A stretch of 64,000 nt of DNA from an uncultured Clostridia bacterium (GTDB lineage Bacteria; Bacillota; Clostridia; Oscillospirales; Ruminococcaceae): NCBI GenBank assembly GCA_946498095.1, contig CAMMMX010000005.1:1-64000 (forward strand), in the 5' to 3' direction. Within the stretch, counting starts at the first letter, position 1; each line of letters starts with the position of its first letter. The translations under genes were made by a program, and so were the position numbers. The notes under the pieces are model-generated. The model did not search any database. It worked only from the letters and a program-made list of their open reading frames with translations, and was not told the DNA's origin. Shown one piece after another: positions 52,251-60,867 of this stretch.

Positions 52251-53345
52251 TTACATGCGATGACGCGGACGAGGATAAGAGGGTTGAAAGGCTTCCGTCT
52301 GGAAATCGCGCGCTTCCGCTCCTACATCCGAGCAGGATTTGCGGACAGCTTCCTCGGTGATGCGACGCAGATTGTCCGGCATAGCATGGGCGCGGATATT
52401 GAGAATCAAGCTGCTTTCACCGAAAACGATACTGGAACGATGATCAAAAACAATATCCTCGGTTACGCTGACGCAGCTTAATTTACAAAAGTCCAAGCGA
52501 CTCACCATGTACATCTTCAAGTGGGCGATTTCACTGTCACTTGCTTTCAACGCGTCTCGAACAGCCTGGGCAATGGAGAGGCAGAACTCATTCGGATCCA
52601 CCTTATCAGCTGGATAAATGCCGACAGTCGTGTTCAACCAGCCTAAATCAGCTTCTGCTTGCGCATAGGTCGGATAAGCAATGTCGAGGCTCGCCTTATC
52701 CTGCGCTTGGCTGTCCAGCGCTACTAAGCGGGACGCCCATTCGGTGATCCCTGCGTCTTGCGCAGCACTAACGGCCAAAAGTTCAGCAGCAGGATACATT
52801 TCATGCAGGCGCTGCGTCATCTGCTCGATTTGCTCCTCATGGAGGAGGTCGCATTTATTGAGAACAATAATGTCGGCTTCTTCTATCTGTTTTTTGAATA
52901 GGTAATTGATTTCATTGGGGAAGAGGCTCTCCTGCTCCGCCAGCACACGGCGCAAACGCTTGGGATCGACGACGACGGATAACGGTGCTAAACCGAATTT
53001 ACCAGCATAATCCTGTTTCAGCGGTTTCATAATGGTGGCAACCAAATCGGTACAGCTGCCGACTGGTTCGGCGAGAATATAATCGGGAAAGGCCTGTTCC
53101 GACAGCTGGGAGAGTTTCAGCGTAAATTCGTCAAAGTTGCAGCAGAAGCAACCGCCGGTAACCTCCAGGACAGGTAATCCCTGGCTTTGCATATATTCCG
53201 TATCGACCAGGCGGCTTCCTTGATCGTTGGTGACGATACCGACTTTTTTACCATCCGACAGAAGTTTTTTCGCCAATGCGATGATGGAGGTAGTTTTACC
53301 AGCCCCCAAAAATCCGCCGACGACAATCAATTTGGTCTTCTGCAT
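52251..53345 (-). CDS. CobW/COG0523 family GTPase
   Basis: 364-residue cytoplasmic G3E GTPase. Walker A is GGFLGAGKTTS (10-20), the metal-binding CxCC motif is GGCFCC (Cys66, 68, 69), and the base-specificity motif is NKCD at about 174. A CobW C-terminal domain follows. Such proteins deliver metals (Zn, Co, Ni) to target enzymes. It is the third gene of a minus-strand unit behind a UroD-thioredoxin fusion and a thioredoxin-like protein, so cobalt/corrinoid or zinc delivery to that system is a reasonable inference. The start ATG at 53345 follows GGTGA; an in-frame extension upstream looks non-coding. Confidence 0.87.
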   Translation of the reverse strand: MQKTKLIVVGGFLGAGKTTSIIALAKKLLSDGKKVGIVTNDQGSRLVDTEYMQSQGLPVLEVTGGCFCCNFDEFTLKLSQLSEQAFPDYILAEPVGSCTDLVATIMKPLKQDYAGKFGLAPLSVVVDPKRLRRVLAEQESLFPNEINYLFKKQIEEADIIVLNKCDLLHEEQIEQMTQRLHEMYPAAELLAVSAAQDAGITEWASRLVALDSQAQDKASLDIAYPTYAQAEADLGWLNTTVGIYPADKVDPNEFCLSIAQAVRDALKASDSEIAHLKMYMVSRLDFCKLSCVSVTEDIVFDHRSSIVFGESSLILNIRAHAMPDNLRRITEEAVRKSCSDVGAEARDFQTEAFQPSYPRPRHRM

Positions 53346-53473
53346 AAAGTCACCATGCCTTTCTTTGCAAAGGCTTTCCTTTCTTTCAATTTCGTTTCGG
53401 GTAGATGAAACAGTCATGGCGGTCGGAGATAGCAACAAACGCAGGGACGGATTGCTCCGTCCCTCCAAATGCG

Positions 53474-53773
53474 TTATAACGTTGATAGGCCGTCTTCTTC
53501 GCTATACGTGTCCAATAGCCGGTTCAGAGCGCGGGGAGAAAGAATGGTTCCCGCGGTGATTTGCTCGCCGTTAATGAGAACGGCCGGCATTTTTTCAACT
53601 TCGAGACCTTCTACTGTAGCGACATCCTTCGGATGCATGAGCTGGACAAGCTCCCAACTAAAATCGCTACGCTCTCTGGCGACCTTGTCCAGCGTCTCGA
53701 TATTCAGCGCGTTCAGGATAACACAGGCGGTACAGGGACTCGCCATGACGACCAGTTGACCATGATATTTCAT
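53474..53773 (-). CDS. Thioredoxin-fold small protein
   Basis: 99-residue cytoplasmic protein. The redox motif CTAC is at Cys14 and Cys17 after the first beta-strand (QLVVMASPCTACV). A cis-Pro (MPAVLINGEQITAG) appears near residue 63, as in glutaredoxin/thioredoxin-like folds. It resembles the C-terminal domain of the neighbouring fusion protein, suggesting a duplicated or partner redox module. It lies 67 bases after the fusion gene and 128 before cobW on the same strand. Confidence 0.78.
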   Translation of the reverse strand: MKYHGQLVVMASPCTACVILNALNIETLDKVARERSDFSWELVQLMHPKDVATVEGLEVEKMPAVLINGEQITAGTILSPRALNRLLDTYSEEDGLSTL

Positions 53774-53840
53774 AAGTTTCTTCTAAGATGTTGTTGTGCT
53801 GTCGAGCACATGCGGGAAACTGCACAGCAGTACAGCCGAC

Positions 53841-55193
53841 TTACAGCCCTTTTTTCTTGAGGGCGGCGATAAAGGCATTACGCAGCTCGTCGTTATCCGG
53901 GATGATCGAAACAAAGGCGATTTCACCGTCAATGCAGATCGTCGGGATGTTTGTAACACCAAGCTTCATCATGACGGCGACAGCTTCCTTAAACTTGATT
54001 TTGTATTCGGTTATGACTAGGTTTTCCAGCCCCTCGGCAGCAGTACGGATCGCCTCCATCGTGTACTGGCAGGGAGCGCAGCTTTCGGAATCAAGCGTAA
54101 TAGCGTCGATATAGACCTTGGTCGGATCCGTATAATCAGGCAGCGTCACTTCGATTCCTTCCAACGGGCTTGTCGTCTCCATCAGGTCGGCCACATCTCC
54201 GTGTACGACAGCCGCCACCGCCTCGCAGTTTTCTTCCGGCACGTCAAACGGCATATCGCAGCCAGGAGAAAGGATAAAACCTTTGTTTCCGCCAATAGCA
54301 ATACAGTTCATCGCGTCGTTGACGTTGTCGGATACCGAACCAAAGAGCATGGTTACCGTCAATTTGATATTGCCGCCGAAGGACATGTTGTACTTCTGGC
54401 ACATGTCGCGGACATAGTCCAGCGGAATATTTTCGTCGATGGATAGGCTGTCTGCATGGCACTGGCACATCTCTTCGATGTTCCGTTTGGCGTTGCCGCA
54501 GACAAAAAGGGAACCCATTTTTCCTTTCGAGCGGATGTAGTCAAAAATGTCAATACAATAGGGAGTGACAAATTCGTGGAAGTTGTCGGGGGAAATCTGC
54601 GATGTCATGGGGTCGACAACGGCAATGACATCAACGCCGGTATCCATATACATCTGCGCTGTATGAATGCAGACGTCGCGGCAGAAGGCCATTACCTCAT
54701 GGGTTTCCTCTGGCTCGTCAATCATATTATAGAAGATGTCGGTGCCAAGGAGGTGTAGCGCCAATGTGAACGGACCGGTGATCAGGCCGTAAATAGCCTT
54801 GTCCTTTCCTGTGGTTTCACAGATGCGGCGCATTGCGTCAAGGACGATTGGAAAACGTCCGTCCTTTTCCGTCGGAATTTTCAGGTCGGCCAGCTTCTTG
54901 CCATCGGCCAGGGGGTGAGAGGCGACGGAGGGCGGATTATGCGGCGCCCACTGCAGCTCACAGCCCATCGCCTCAGCTTCCAGCTGAAGGTCAAACAGCG
55001 CCGGGATACCGTCAGCACGATAGCGCTCGGCAGCAACTTGAACGCCTTTTACAATGAGATCGGCACTGCGGAAAAATTCATCCGCGCCAACACCCAGGAG
55101 CTTGGCTGCGTGACAGCCGACAAACGGTACCCAAGGCGTACGTGGGGTGACTTCGTTACGTAGTGCGGACAGTACCAATTCTTTTGAATTCAT
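53841..55193 (-). CDS. UroD/MtaA-family methyltransferase fused to a thioredoxin-like domain
   Basis: 450 residues. Residues 1-345 form the uroporphyrinogen-decarboxylase TIM barrel of the MtaA/CmuA methyltransferase branch (FRSADLIVKGVQVAAERYRADGIPALFDL; LITGPFTLALHLLGT; ILSPGCDMPFDVPEEN). Residues 355-450 form a thioredoxin-like domain with CAPC (Cys372, Cys375) and a cis-Pro in TNIPTICIDG. MtaA-type enzymes bind zinc with H-x-C and a later Cys. Here the later Cys312 and Cys232 are present, but the His position is Phe230 (SLFVCGN). Methyl transfer from or to a corrinoid is inferred; the altered ligand set means the chemistry may differ. First gene of the trio with a thioredoxin-like protein and CobW. 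Confidence 0.8.
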   Translation of the reverse strand: MNSKELVLSALRNEVTPRTPWVPFVGCHAAKLLGVGADEFFRSADLIVKGVQVAAERYRADGIPALFDLQLEAEAMGCELQWAPHNPPSVASHPLADGKKLADLKIPTEKDGRFPIVLDAMRRICETTGKDKAIYGLITGPFTLALHLLGTDIFYNMIDEPEETHEVMAFCRDVCIHTAQMYMDTGVDVIAVVDPMTSQISPDNFHEFVTPYCIDIFDYIRSKGKMGSLFVCGNAKRNIEEMCQCHADSLSIDENIPLDYVRDMCQKYNMSFGGNIKLTVTMLFGSVSDNVNDAMNCIAIGGNKGFILSPGCDMPFDVPEENCEAVAAVVHGDVADLMETTSPLEGIEVTLPDYTDPTKVYIDAITLDSESCAPCQYTMEAIRTAAEGLENLVITEYKIKFKEAVAVMMKLGVTNIPTICIDGEIAFVSIIPDNDELRNAFIAALKKKGL

Positions 55194-55590
55194 ATGTATT
55201 CCTCCGTCATTTTAATGGCTTACGTAAGTTCCCTTACGGCAAATTATATTTTTATTATAACGGAAATTCCCGTGACAGTATCATAAAATTCCGCGCTTTT
55301 TTGTAATTTATTTTTGTTTTATCAAGGACGTGCTATTGCGTTTTTACCGGGCCAATCAGCAACGCAAACGTTGGCAGGAAACAGAAAGGCGTGGAAAAAG
55401 AGGCGTTTTCTCATTTGAGTGAGAGGGGAACCAGCTCCCTCATGGGCAGCAGGAACGGAACGCTCCTGTGTTGACAGGCATCTCCTTGTTACTCCGGCAT
55501 TTGATTTCATAAGCGCCACGTCTCATTTGGTAGTGATATCCTCCCTAAGGTACTCCTACAAAGAGTTTACCAATAATTTTTCTTAGCCTC
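55194..55590. other. Gene-free region between the UroD fusion and the T-box
   Basis: Holds a perfect palindrome CTTACGTAAG (about 55219-55228) and, on the minus strand, a TATAAT box about 65 bases before the UroD-fusion start with no good -35. A near-palindrome ACGGAAATTCCCGT lies around that box. The rest shows small hairpins but nothing that can be named. Confidence 0.4.
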
Positions 55591-55619
55591 TTGACATATT
55601 GGAAGAAAGCGCATATAAT
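55591..55619 (+). promoter_or_regulatory. Promoter of the T-box/trpB unit
   Basis: TTGACA (55591-55596), 17 bases, TATAAT (55614-55619): full consensus. Confidence 0.9.
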
Positions 55620-55625
55620 AATAAC

Positions 55626-55910
55626 AAATACAGAAATCGTAGATAGGGAAGTAAAACAGAAAGCGCGCTTACAGAGAGCCGGCGGTGGTGAAAGTCCGGT
55701 AGAAAGCGGATCTGACAAATGGTCCCTGGAGAGTGCGGTGAAATGGAAGATTCCAGAGTATTCCGCAACGGTCTGGCCCCGTTACCGGCCGGGAATGTGT
55801 TGGCATTCCTTTGAGTGGGCGCAGTGATTGCGTCAAGTAAGGTGGTACCGCAGGTGTGAAACATCCTGTCCTTTCTATCCGGGATTCCGGAGGAGATGGA
55901 CAGGTTTTTT
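55626..55910 (+). promoter_or_regulatory. T-box riboswitch, probably tRNA-Trp
   Basis: A leader of about 285 bases carries the T-box core AAGGTGGTACCGC (about 55840-55852) and ends in a terminator: CCTGTCC 55865-55871 pairs with GGACAGG 55898-55904, then TTTTTT. Stem I features (AGATAGGGAAGTA-type start, GAGAGTGCGG) are present. A TGG at 55720-55722 (in GACAAATGGTC) sits where the specifier codon is expected. Uncharged tRNA-Trp would favour the antiterminator and turn on the downstream gene, which agrees with its product. Confidence 0.88.
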
Positions 55911-55963
55911 ATTTCCTAAAGGTTTTGAGCGGGCTTTGCCCGTTGACAGGGAGGTTGCAAAGA

Positions 55964-56068
55964 ATGAGAACAAGAATGATACACAGGCCGTCCCTGCAAC
56001 GGTATGTGTTCCGATGGCGTGTGTGCCATAAAGAACACATTATGAAGCATTCGAATGAAGCCAAGTAG
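55964..56068 (+). CDS. Possible 34-residue small protein between T-box and trpB
   Basis: An ATG at 55964 behind GGGAGG (nine bases) opens a 34-codon basic frame with one Trp (MRTRMIHRPSLQRYVFRWR…NEAK). It ends 18 bases before trpB, just ahead of the AAAAGGAGATAGG site. It may be a real small protein, a coupling peptide or chance. Confidence 0.35.
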   Translation: MRTRMIHRPSLQRYVFRWRVCHKEHIMKHSNEAK

Positions 56069-56086
56069 GAAAAGGAGATAGGAATT

Positions 56087-57316
56087 ATGGATTTCAGAAA
56101 TTATTTAAAGGAAAACCCGGACAAGAATGGTAAATTTGGCCCCTATGGAGGCAGCTATATTCCCGATGAACTGGTACCCGCTTTTGAGGAAATCACAGAG
56201 GCATATCAGACAATTTGCCATTCTTCGCAGTTTATCAATGAGCTGCGCCGCATTCGCAAAGAGTTTCAGGGACGTCCGACACCGGTCTACCATTGCGAGC
56301 GGCTTTCCCGTATGACTGGTGCATGCCAGATTTATGTCAAACGTGAAGATCTGAACCATACCGGCGCGCATAAGCTCAATCACTGCATGGGTGAGGGACT
56401 GTTGGCAAAATTTATGGGTAAAAAGCGTCTCATCGCAGAAACGGGCGCGGGCCAACATGGCGTTGCGCTGGCCACGGCAGCGGCCTTCTTTGGACTCGAG
56501 TGTGAAATACATATGGGTGAGGTTGACATCGCTAAACAGGCTCCCAACGTGACCCGGATGAAGATACTCGGCGCTAAAGTCGTACCGGTTACTCATGGAC
56601 TAAAGACGCTGAAAGAAGCGGTGGATTCCGCTTTTGAATCCTATGCTAAAAACTACAAGGATTCGATTTACTGTATCGGCTCAGCGGTCGGGCCACATCC
56701 GTTCCCGATGATGGTGCGCGATTTCCAAATGGTCGTGGGCGCTGAGGCAAGGGAGCAGTTTTTGGAAATGACGGGTATCCTCCCCGACGTTGTCTGCGCT
56801 TGTGTCGGCGGCGGCAGTAACTCGATTGGTATGTTTACGCCTTTCCTAAATGATCCGGTCGAGATTGTCGGCGTCGAGCCGATGGGACGCGGTAATCAGA
56901 TGGGTGACCATGCGGCTTCCATTACATACGGGACCCCCGGTGTTATGCACGGTTTCGAGAGCTACATGCTCAAGGACGAGAAAGGGGATCCGGCGCCGGT
57001 TTACTCGGTCGCAAGCGGACTGGATTACCCCTCTGTTGGACCGGAGCATGCCTACCTGCACGATCTGGGCCGCGTGAAGTATGATTCTGTCACCGATGAA
57101 GAAGCGATGGATGCGTTCTTCCGACTGTCGCGTTATGAGGGCATCATCCCGGCGATCGAAAGCTCTCATGCGGTTGCATACGCGCTGCGCAAGGCCAAAG
57201 AGATGAAGACAGGCTCCATACTTGTCAACCTCAGTGGCCGCGGAGACAAGGATATTGATTACGTTGTCGAGCATTATGGCTGTGGAGATCAGTATCAAAT
57301 TGCTGAGGAACTGTAA
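56087..57316 (+). CDS. trpB: Tryptophan synthase beta subunit, stand-alone
   Basis: 409-residue pyridoxal-phosphate enzyme that joins indole and serine to tryptophan. The PLP Lys96 is in [11 protein letters not shown], a variant of the usual HKINN. The catalytic Glu lies in AETGAGQHG, and the phosphate-binding [10 protein letters not shown] is present. Length and N-terminus ([21 protein letters not shown]) are of the TrpB1 type. There is no trpA or other trp gene here, so it may use free indole or pair with a TrpA encoded elsewhere. T-box control by tRNA-Trp supports the assignment. A terminator follows. Confidence 0.94.
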   Translation: MDFRNYLKENPDKNGKFGPYGGSYIPDELVPAFEEITEAYQTICHSSQFINELRRIRKEFQGRPTPVYHCERLSRMTGACQIYVKREDLNHTGAHKLNHCMGEGLLAKFMGKKRLIAETGAGQHGVALATAAAFFGLECEIHMGEVDIAKQAPNVTRMKILGAKVVPVTHGLKTLKEAVDSAFESYAKNYKDSIYCIGSAVGPHPFPMMVRDFQMVVGAEAREQFLEMTGILPDVVCACVGGGSNSIGMFTPFLNDPVEIVGVEPMGRGNQMGDHAASITYGTPGVMHGFESYMLKDEKGDPAPVYSVASGLDYPSVGPEHAYLHDLGRVKYDSVTDEEAMDAFFRLSRYEGIIPAIESSHAVAYALRKAKEMKTGSILVNLSGRGDKDIDYVVEHYGCGDQYQIAEEL

Positions 57317-57329
57317 AAAATAATTATTT

Positions 57330-57367
57330 CAAAACGTCCGCCGGATTTCTCTCCTGCGGACGTTTTG
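57330..57367 (+). terminator. trpB terminator
   Basis: CAAAACGTCCGC pairs with GCGGACGTTTTG around a 14-base loop. The 190 bases after it, up to murC, show nothing else. Confidence 0.85.
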
Positions 57368-57561
57368 TTTGCAAATGATGCTTCATTTTTCCAATAAAAT
57401 CATAGGAAACGGCGGTTGATCCACTCCGTTACTGTCATTAATAATGACATGTCCCGTTTTATAATCTCCCAGATAGCTGCAAAAACGAGGCTTCTTGAGA
57501 CGTTGACATCAGTATGCTTTCTGAGAGCTATTTAAAAACCAGTAATGTCACGAGTGATTTA

Positions 57562-58932
57562 TTATTTTTCCAGTCGCTGCAAGATCATACGCGCAACTTT
57601 ATACACATCCCCACAACCGAGGGTGATGACTAAATCGCCCTCTTCCACATTGGCTGCGATGTAATCAGCAACTTCTTCAAATGTTGGAAACCAAATACAT
57701 CCATTGACTTTCTCAGATAAATCCTTAGAATATATATTATAGGTGTTTTTTTCGCGTGATCCCATAATTTCGGTCAGCACAGCGTGATCGGGAATGGACA
57801 GCGCTTTGGCGAAATCGTCAAGCAGCATGGCGGTGCGGGAATAGGTAAAAGGCTGGAATACCGCCCAGACATGGCGGAAATCCATTTCCATTGCCGCCTG
57901 CAATGTTACGGTCAGCTCAGCAGGGTGGTGCGCATAGTCGTCAGCCACCGTGACGCCACGGGCACAACCCAGCTTTTCAAACCGGCGATGTGCGCCGAAA
58001 AATTTGCTGAGCCCCCGCCGCGCCTCTTCCGGGGACGCTCCTGCGTGAATGGCCGCAGCGCATGCCGCGACAGCGTTGAGGATGTTGTGCGCGCCTGGCA
58101 CATGCAGCTCAATGCTCGTCAGCTTTGCATTGTGAAAGTACAGATCAAAGGTGGTTAGCAAACCGTTGTGGCGGACGATATTTTTTGGATAGTAGTCGTT
58201 CTCTTCTCCGTACCCGAATCGGATGATCTCCTTGCCGTTAATTCCGTCGATTGCCTGAAGTGTGTTGGTGTCATCACCGTTGACAATCAACGTGCGTGAG
58301 GTCATTTCACAGAATCGGTGGAAGGAATGGATGATGTTGTCCAGCGTTTTGAAGTAATCAAGATGGTCGGCGTCTATATTGAGCACGACTGCGACGTCCG
58401 GTGAAAGTTTCAGGAAGGTGTCGACGAATTCACAGGCCTCGCAGACCATAGTCTGGGAATGTCCAACGCGCGCGCTGCCATGTAGTGCCTCCAATTTGCC
58501 GCCGATAACCGCGGTGGGGTCCAGATCGGTTTCCAGGAGGATTTGTGTTAGCATGGAAGTGGTAGTAGTTTTTCCGTGCGTTCCGCAGACGCAGATTGCG
58601 TTGTCGAACCAACTGGAGACGAGTCCCAGAAGCTCGCTGCGTTCCATGACGGGTACGCCGCTGGCACGCGCCGCCACAAGCTCAGGGTTGTCATCCATGA
58701 TGGCGGCGGTGTGTACAATGAGATCCGCCCCTTGAATATTTTCGGCACGCTGTCCAAGCGGCATGACGGGGATCCCCATATCGCGGACAGCTTGGAGCGT
58801 ATCCGTTTCGTTGTTGTCCGAGCCGGTCAAATAATACCCTTTGGCATGTAATATCTGTGCGAGAGGGTACATACCGGAGCCTCCGATGCCGATGAAATGA
58901 ATGTGCTTTTTTCCTTCGAGGAGATTGATCAT
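57562..58932 (-). CDS. murC: UDP-N-acetylmuramate-L-alanine ligase
   Basis: 456-residue cytoplasmic Mur ligase that adds the first amino acid to UDP-MurNAc in wall synthesis. The N-terminal UDP-binding motif HFIGIGGSGMYPLAQIL, the ATP-binding GTHGKTTTTSM near residue 115, the carbamoylated-Lys region and the C-terminal VFQPFTYSRTAMLLDDF are all present. The motif set is MurC rather than MurD/E/F. The ATG at 58932 is the first Met and sits 12 bases after AAAGGG. It is alone on the minus strand, divergent from spoVG. Confidence 0.95.
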   Translation of the reverse strand: MINLLEGKKHIHFIGIGGSGMYPLAQILHAKGYYLTGSDNNETDTLQAVRDMGIPVMPLGQRAENIQGADLIVHTAAIMDDNPELVAARASGVPVMERSELLGLVSSWFDNAICVCGTHGKTTTTSMLTQILLETDLDPTAVIGGKLEALHGSARVGHSQTMVCEACEFVDTFLKLSPDVAVVLNIDADHLDYFKTLDNIIHSFHRFCEMTSRTLIVNGDDTNTLQAIDGINGKEIIRFGYGEENDYYPKNIVRHNGLLTTFDLYFHNAKLTSIELHVPGAHNILNAVAACAAAIHAGASPEEARRGLSKFFGAHRRFEKLGCARGVTVADDYAHHPAELTVTLQAAMEMDFRHVWAVFQPFTYSRTAMLLDDFAKALSIPDHAVLTEIMGSREKNTYNIYSKDLSEKVNGCIWFPTFEEVADYIAANVEEGDLVITLGCGDVYKVARMILQRLEK

Positions 58933-59007
58933 GACGGGAAAGCACCCTTTCTATTTGAAAATGGTATCGTTTTAGCTATCGCTGGGACGAGCCAGCGTAC
59001 ATGTATT

Positions 59008-59036
59008 ATTATAATACGAAACGGTGGAAAAATAAA
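59008..59036 (-). promoter_or_regulatory. Possible murC promoter
   Basis: On the minus strand TTTATT (59036-59031), 17 bases, TATAAT (59013-59008), about 75 bases before the start. Confidence 0.5.
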
Positions 59037-59131
59037 CAGGCGGAGGAAAAATTTGCTCTTGCACAATGCATATCGAAGCGAAAAACACCTCATAATAGAA
59101 GCAGGATTTTGTGACAGAAAGGGGTTCCGCA

Positions 59132-59416
59132 ATGAATATCACGGATATCAAAATAAGGCGCCTGCTGAACGAGAACAGACTGCGTGCAGTCGTGTCCATT
59201 ACGCTGGATAATGACTTCGCTATCCACGACATTAAAGTCATCGAGGGGTCGGATCGGTTGTTTGTCGCAATGCCCAGTCGCAGGGAGACGAGCGGGGAAT
59301 TTCGAGATATAGCGCATCCGATTACCGCTAAGGCCCGTAAAGAACTGGAAGATGCGATTGTAGAAGAGTACCTACGTTATGTAAATGAACACAAGGAAGA
59401 GACGCAAGGTGATTGA
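59132..59416 (+). CDS. spoVG: SpoVG DNA-binding/septation regulator
   Basis: 94-residue cytoplasmic protein, the usual SpoVG length. MNITDIKIRRLL, SITLDNDFAIHDIKVIEG, LFVAMPSRR and FRDIAHPITAKAREE-type sequences are diagnostic. SpoVG binds nucleic acid and affects sporulation, septation and capsule genes in Firmicutes. The ATG at 59132 follows AAAGGGG. No convincing sigma-H promoter was seen upstream. A terminator follows. Confidence 0.95.
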   Translation: MNITDIKIRRLLNENRLRAVVSITLDNDFAIHDIKVIEGSDRLFVAMPSRRETSGEFRDIAHPITAKARKELEDAIVEEYLRYVNEHKEETQGD

Positions 59417-59456
59417 CCAGCTGTGACTCTATCTTTCATATGTTCCTATTCGATAT

Positions 59457-59490
59457 GGTCTCAGACGCTCAGGCGTAGGGGACCGTTTTC
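59457..59490 (+). terminator. spoVG terminator
   Basis: GGTCTC..ACGC pairs with GCGT..GGGACC (with G-U pairs) around a 4-base loop, then GTTTTCTTTT. The 400 bases from here to the dpa promoter hold no recognisable gene. Confidence 0.75.
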
Positions 59491-59895
59491 TTTTGCCACA
59501 TTGTATTTTATGCATGCGGTGTCCGGCCTGACTGTATCACTTATCCCAACCAGTACACAGAGCGGTCACATGTGCGATTTATGAAGCCGTATGCCATTAA
59601 ATAGCGACAGATATCGGCATCATTCGGGTATTTGTTCCAGTTTATCATTGACTTTATTTTCACTATAACGGGCACCCTTTGTCAATTTCTTGCGCGATTC
59701 GGCGCAGGGCGACGATCTTTTTCTTGGCAGAAAAAATCTTCAGCCGCAACGGCGGACAAAAATAAAAATATTTTTTAGGTTATTTCTTCTTCCTCCTGTT
59801 TAGACTTTCCACCGTTTCAGTTCCTTCATGGACAGGGATTCATGAGAACTGGTATAGTGATAAGCTATGGCTTAGGCCTGTCGGTGTACGTATGC

Positions 59896-59923
59896 ACCAA
59901 ACTCCCCCGGGTGTCATACGATA
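59896..59923 (+). promoter_or_regulatory. Sigma-K-type promoter of the dipicolinate operon
   Basis: AC (59896-59897), 17 bases, CATACGATA (59915-59923) fits the sigma-K pattern AC-N16/17-CATANNNTA fully. dpaAB (spoVFAB) is a known late mother-cell operon, and the site is 48 bases before its start codon. Confidence 0.72.
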
Positions 59924-59970
59924 TAAGGAATACGAAGTCATGCTGTCCCATTTTTCGGGGAGGTAATATC

Positions 59971-60867
59971 ATGATGCAAAAAGAATATGAGCAAAAAATT
60001 GTTTTGGTCGCAGGTGGGGACTTACGACAGGTGTATCTAGCTAATGCCTTAGCAAAGCAATATACCGTATATGTATACGGATTTGCGGAGGATTACATAA
60101 ATACAGAGGAAATTACGAATTTGACTTCTATTGCTCCGTTTGAGGGCAAGGTAGATTATCTTGTGCTGCCGTTGCCGGTATCCTATGATGCCGTTAGACT
60201 AGAGGCTCCTTATTGCACGAATGAAATCCTGTTGCGGGACGTGCTGGAAACCGTTCGGCAGGGCGGTATGATCTTCGGTGGAAAAATCAGCCGGGAGGTT
60301 TACGATCTGTGCGAGAATCGCGGCTTCCAGCCAGTGGACTATCTGGAACGGGAGGAGTTTGCCGTTCTTAACGCGATTCCTACCGCAGAGGGCGCCTTGC
60401 AGATTGCCATGGAAGAGCTTCCAGTGACCTTAAACGGTATCCGCTGTCTGCTAACCGGTTTCGGGCGTATTACCAAGGTTTTGGTAAAGTACTTGACGGC
60501 ATTAGGGGCTGATGTCACAGTAACCGCCCGTAAGTACAGTGACCTGTCTTGGGCCGAAATCTATGGTTGCCGTAGCCTCCATATCAGCCAACTGGATCAG
60601 GCTTTGCCTCACTTTGATCTTATCATCAATACCGTCCCGGCGATGCTGTTCCATGACGATCGTTTGGCGCTGATCCGTAAAAACTGTCTCGTTATTGATC
60701 TGGCGTCCAAGCCGGGAGGGGTGGATTTTGATTTGGCACGTAGCCGAGGGCTGAAAGTCATTTGGGCACTCTCGCTTCCAGGCAAAGTCGCGCCTGTGAC
60801 AAGTGGGGAAATTATCGCCAATACAATTCAGAACATTCTAAGCGAAAAGGGGGAACGGCCATGTTGA
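59971..60867 (+). CDS. dpaA: Dipicolinate synthase subunit A
   Basis: 298-residue Rossmann-fold protein that, with DpaB, oxidises dihydrodipicolinate to dipicolinic acid for the spore core. Typical parts are VLVAGGDLRQVYLANALA near the start, LPLPVSYD, and the nucleotide-binding LLTGFGRITKVLVKYLTALGADVTVTARK, then SKPGGVDFDLARSRGLKVIWALSLPGKVAPVTSG at the end. The ATG at 59971 follows CGGGGAGG. Its last seven bases overlap dpaB, so the two are coupled. Confidence 0.94.
   Translation: MMQKEYEQKIVLVAGGDLRQVYLANALAKQYTVYVYGFAEDYINTEEITNLTSIAPFEGKVDYLVLPLPVSYDAVRLEAPYCTNEILLRDVLETVRQGGMIFGGKISREVYDLCENRGFQPVDYLEREEFAVLNAIPTAEGALQIAMEELPVTLNGIRCLLTGFGRITKVLVKYLTALGADVTVTARKYSDLSWAEIYGCRSLHISQLDQALPHFDLIINTVPAMLFHDDRLALIRKNCLVIDLASKPGGVDFDLARSRGLKVIWALSLPGKVAPVTSGEIIANTIQNILSEKGERPC

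Noticed and set aside
55440-55526. Minus-strand 28-codon frame (MRRGAYEIKC...) with AGGGAGG upstream
   Set aside because: The ribosome-site-like sequence is 13 bases from the ATG, too far, and there is no promoter or recognisable product.
59036-59131. Sigma-H promoter for spoVG (AGGAAAAA stretch)
   Set aside because: No GAAT-type -10 lies at the right distance, so a sigma-H assignment cannot be defended.
59640-59690. TTGACT/TTGACA and TATAAC boxes between spoVG and dpaA as promoters
   Set aside because: Spacing between boxes is about 10-12 bases on either strand, too short for a promoter.
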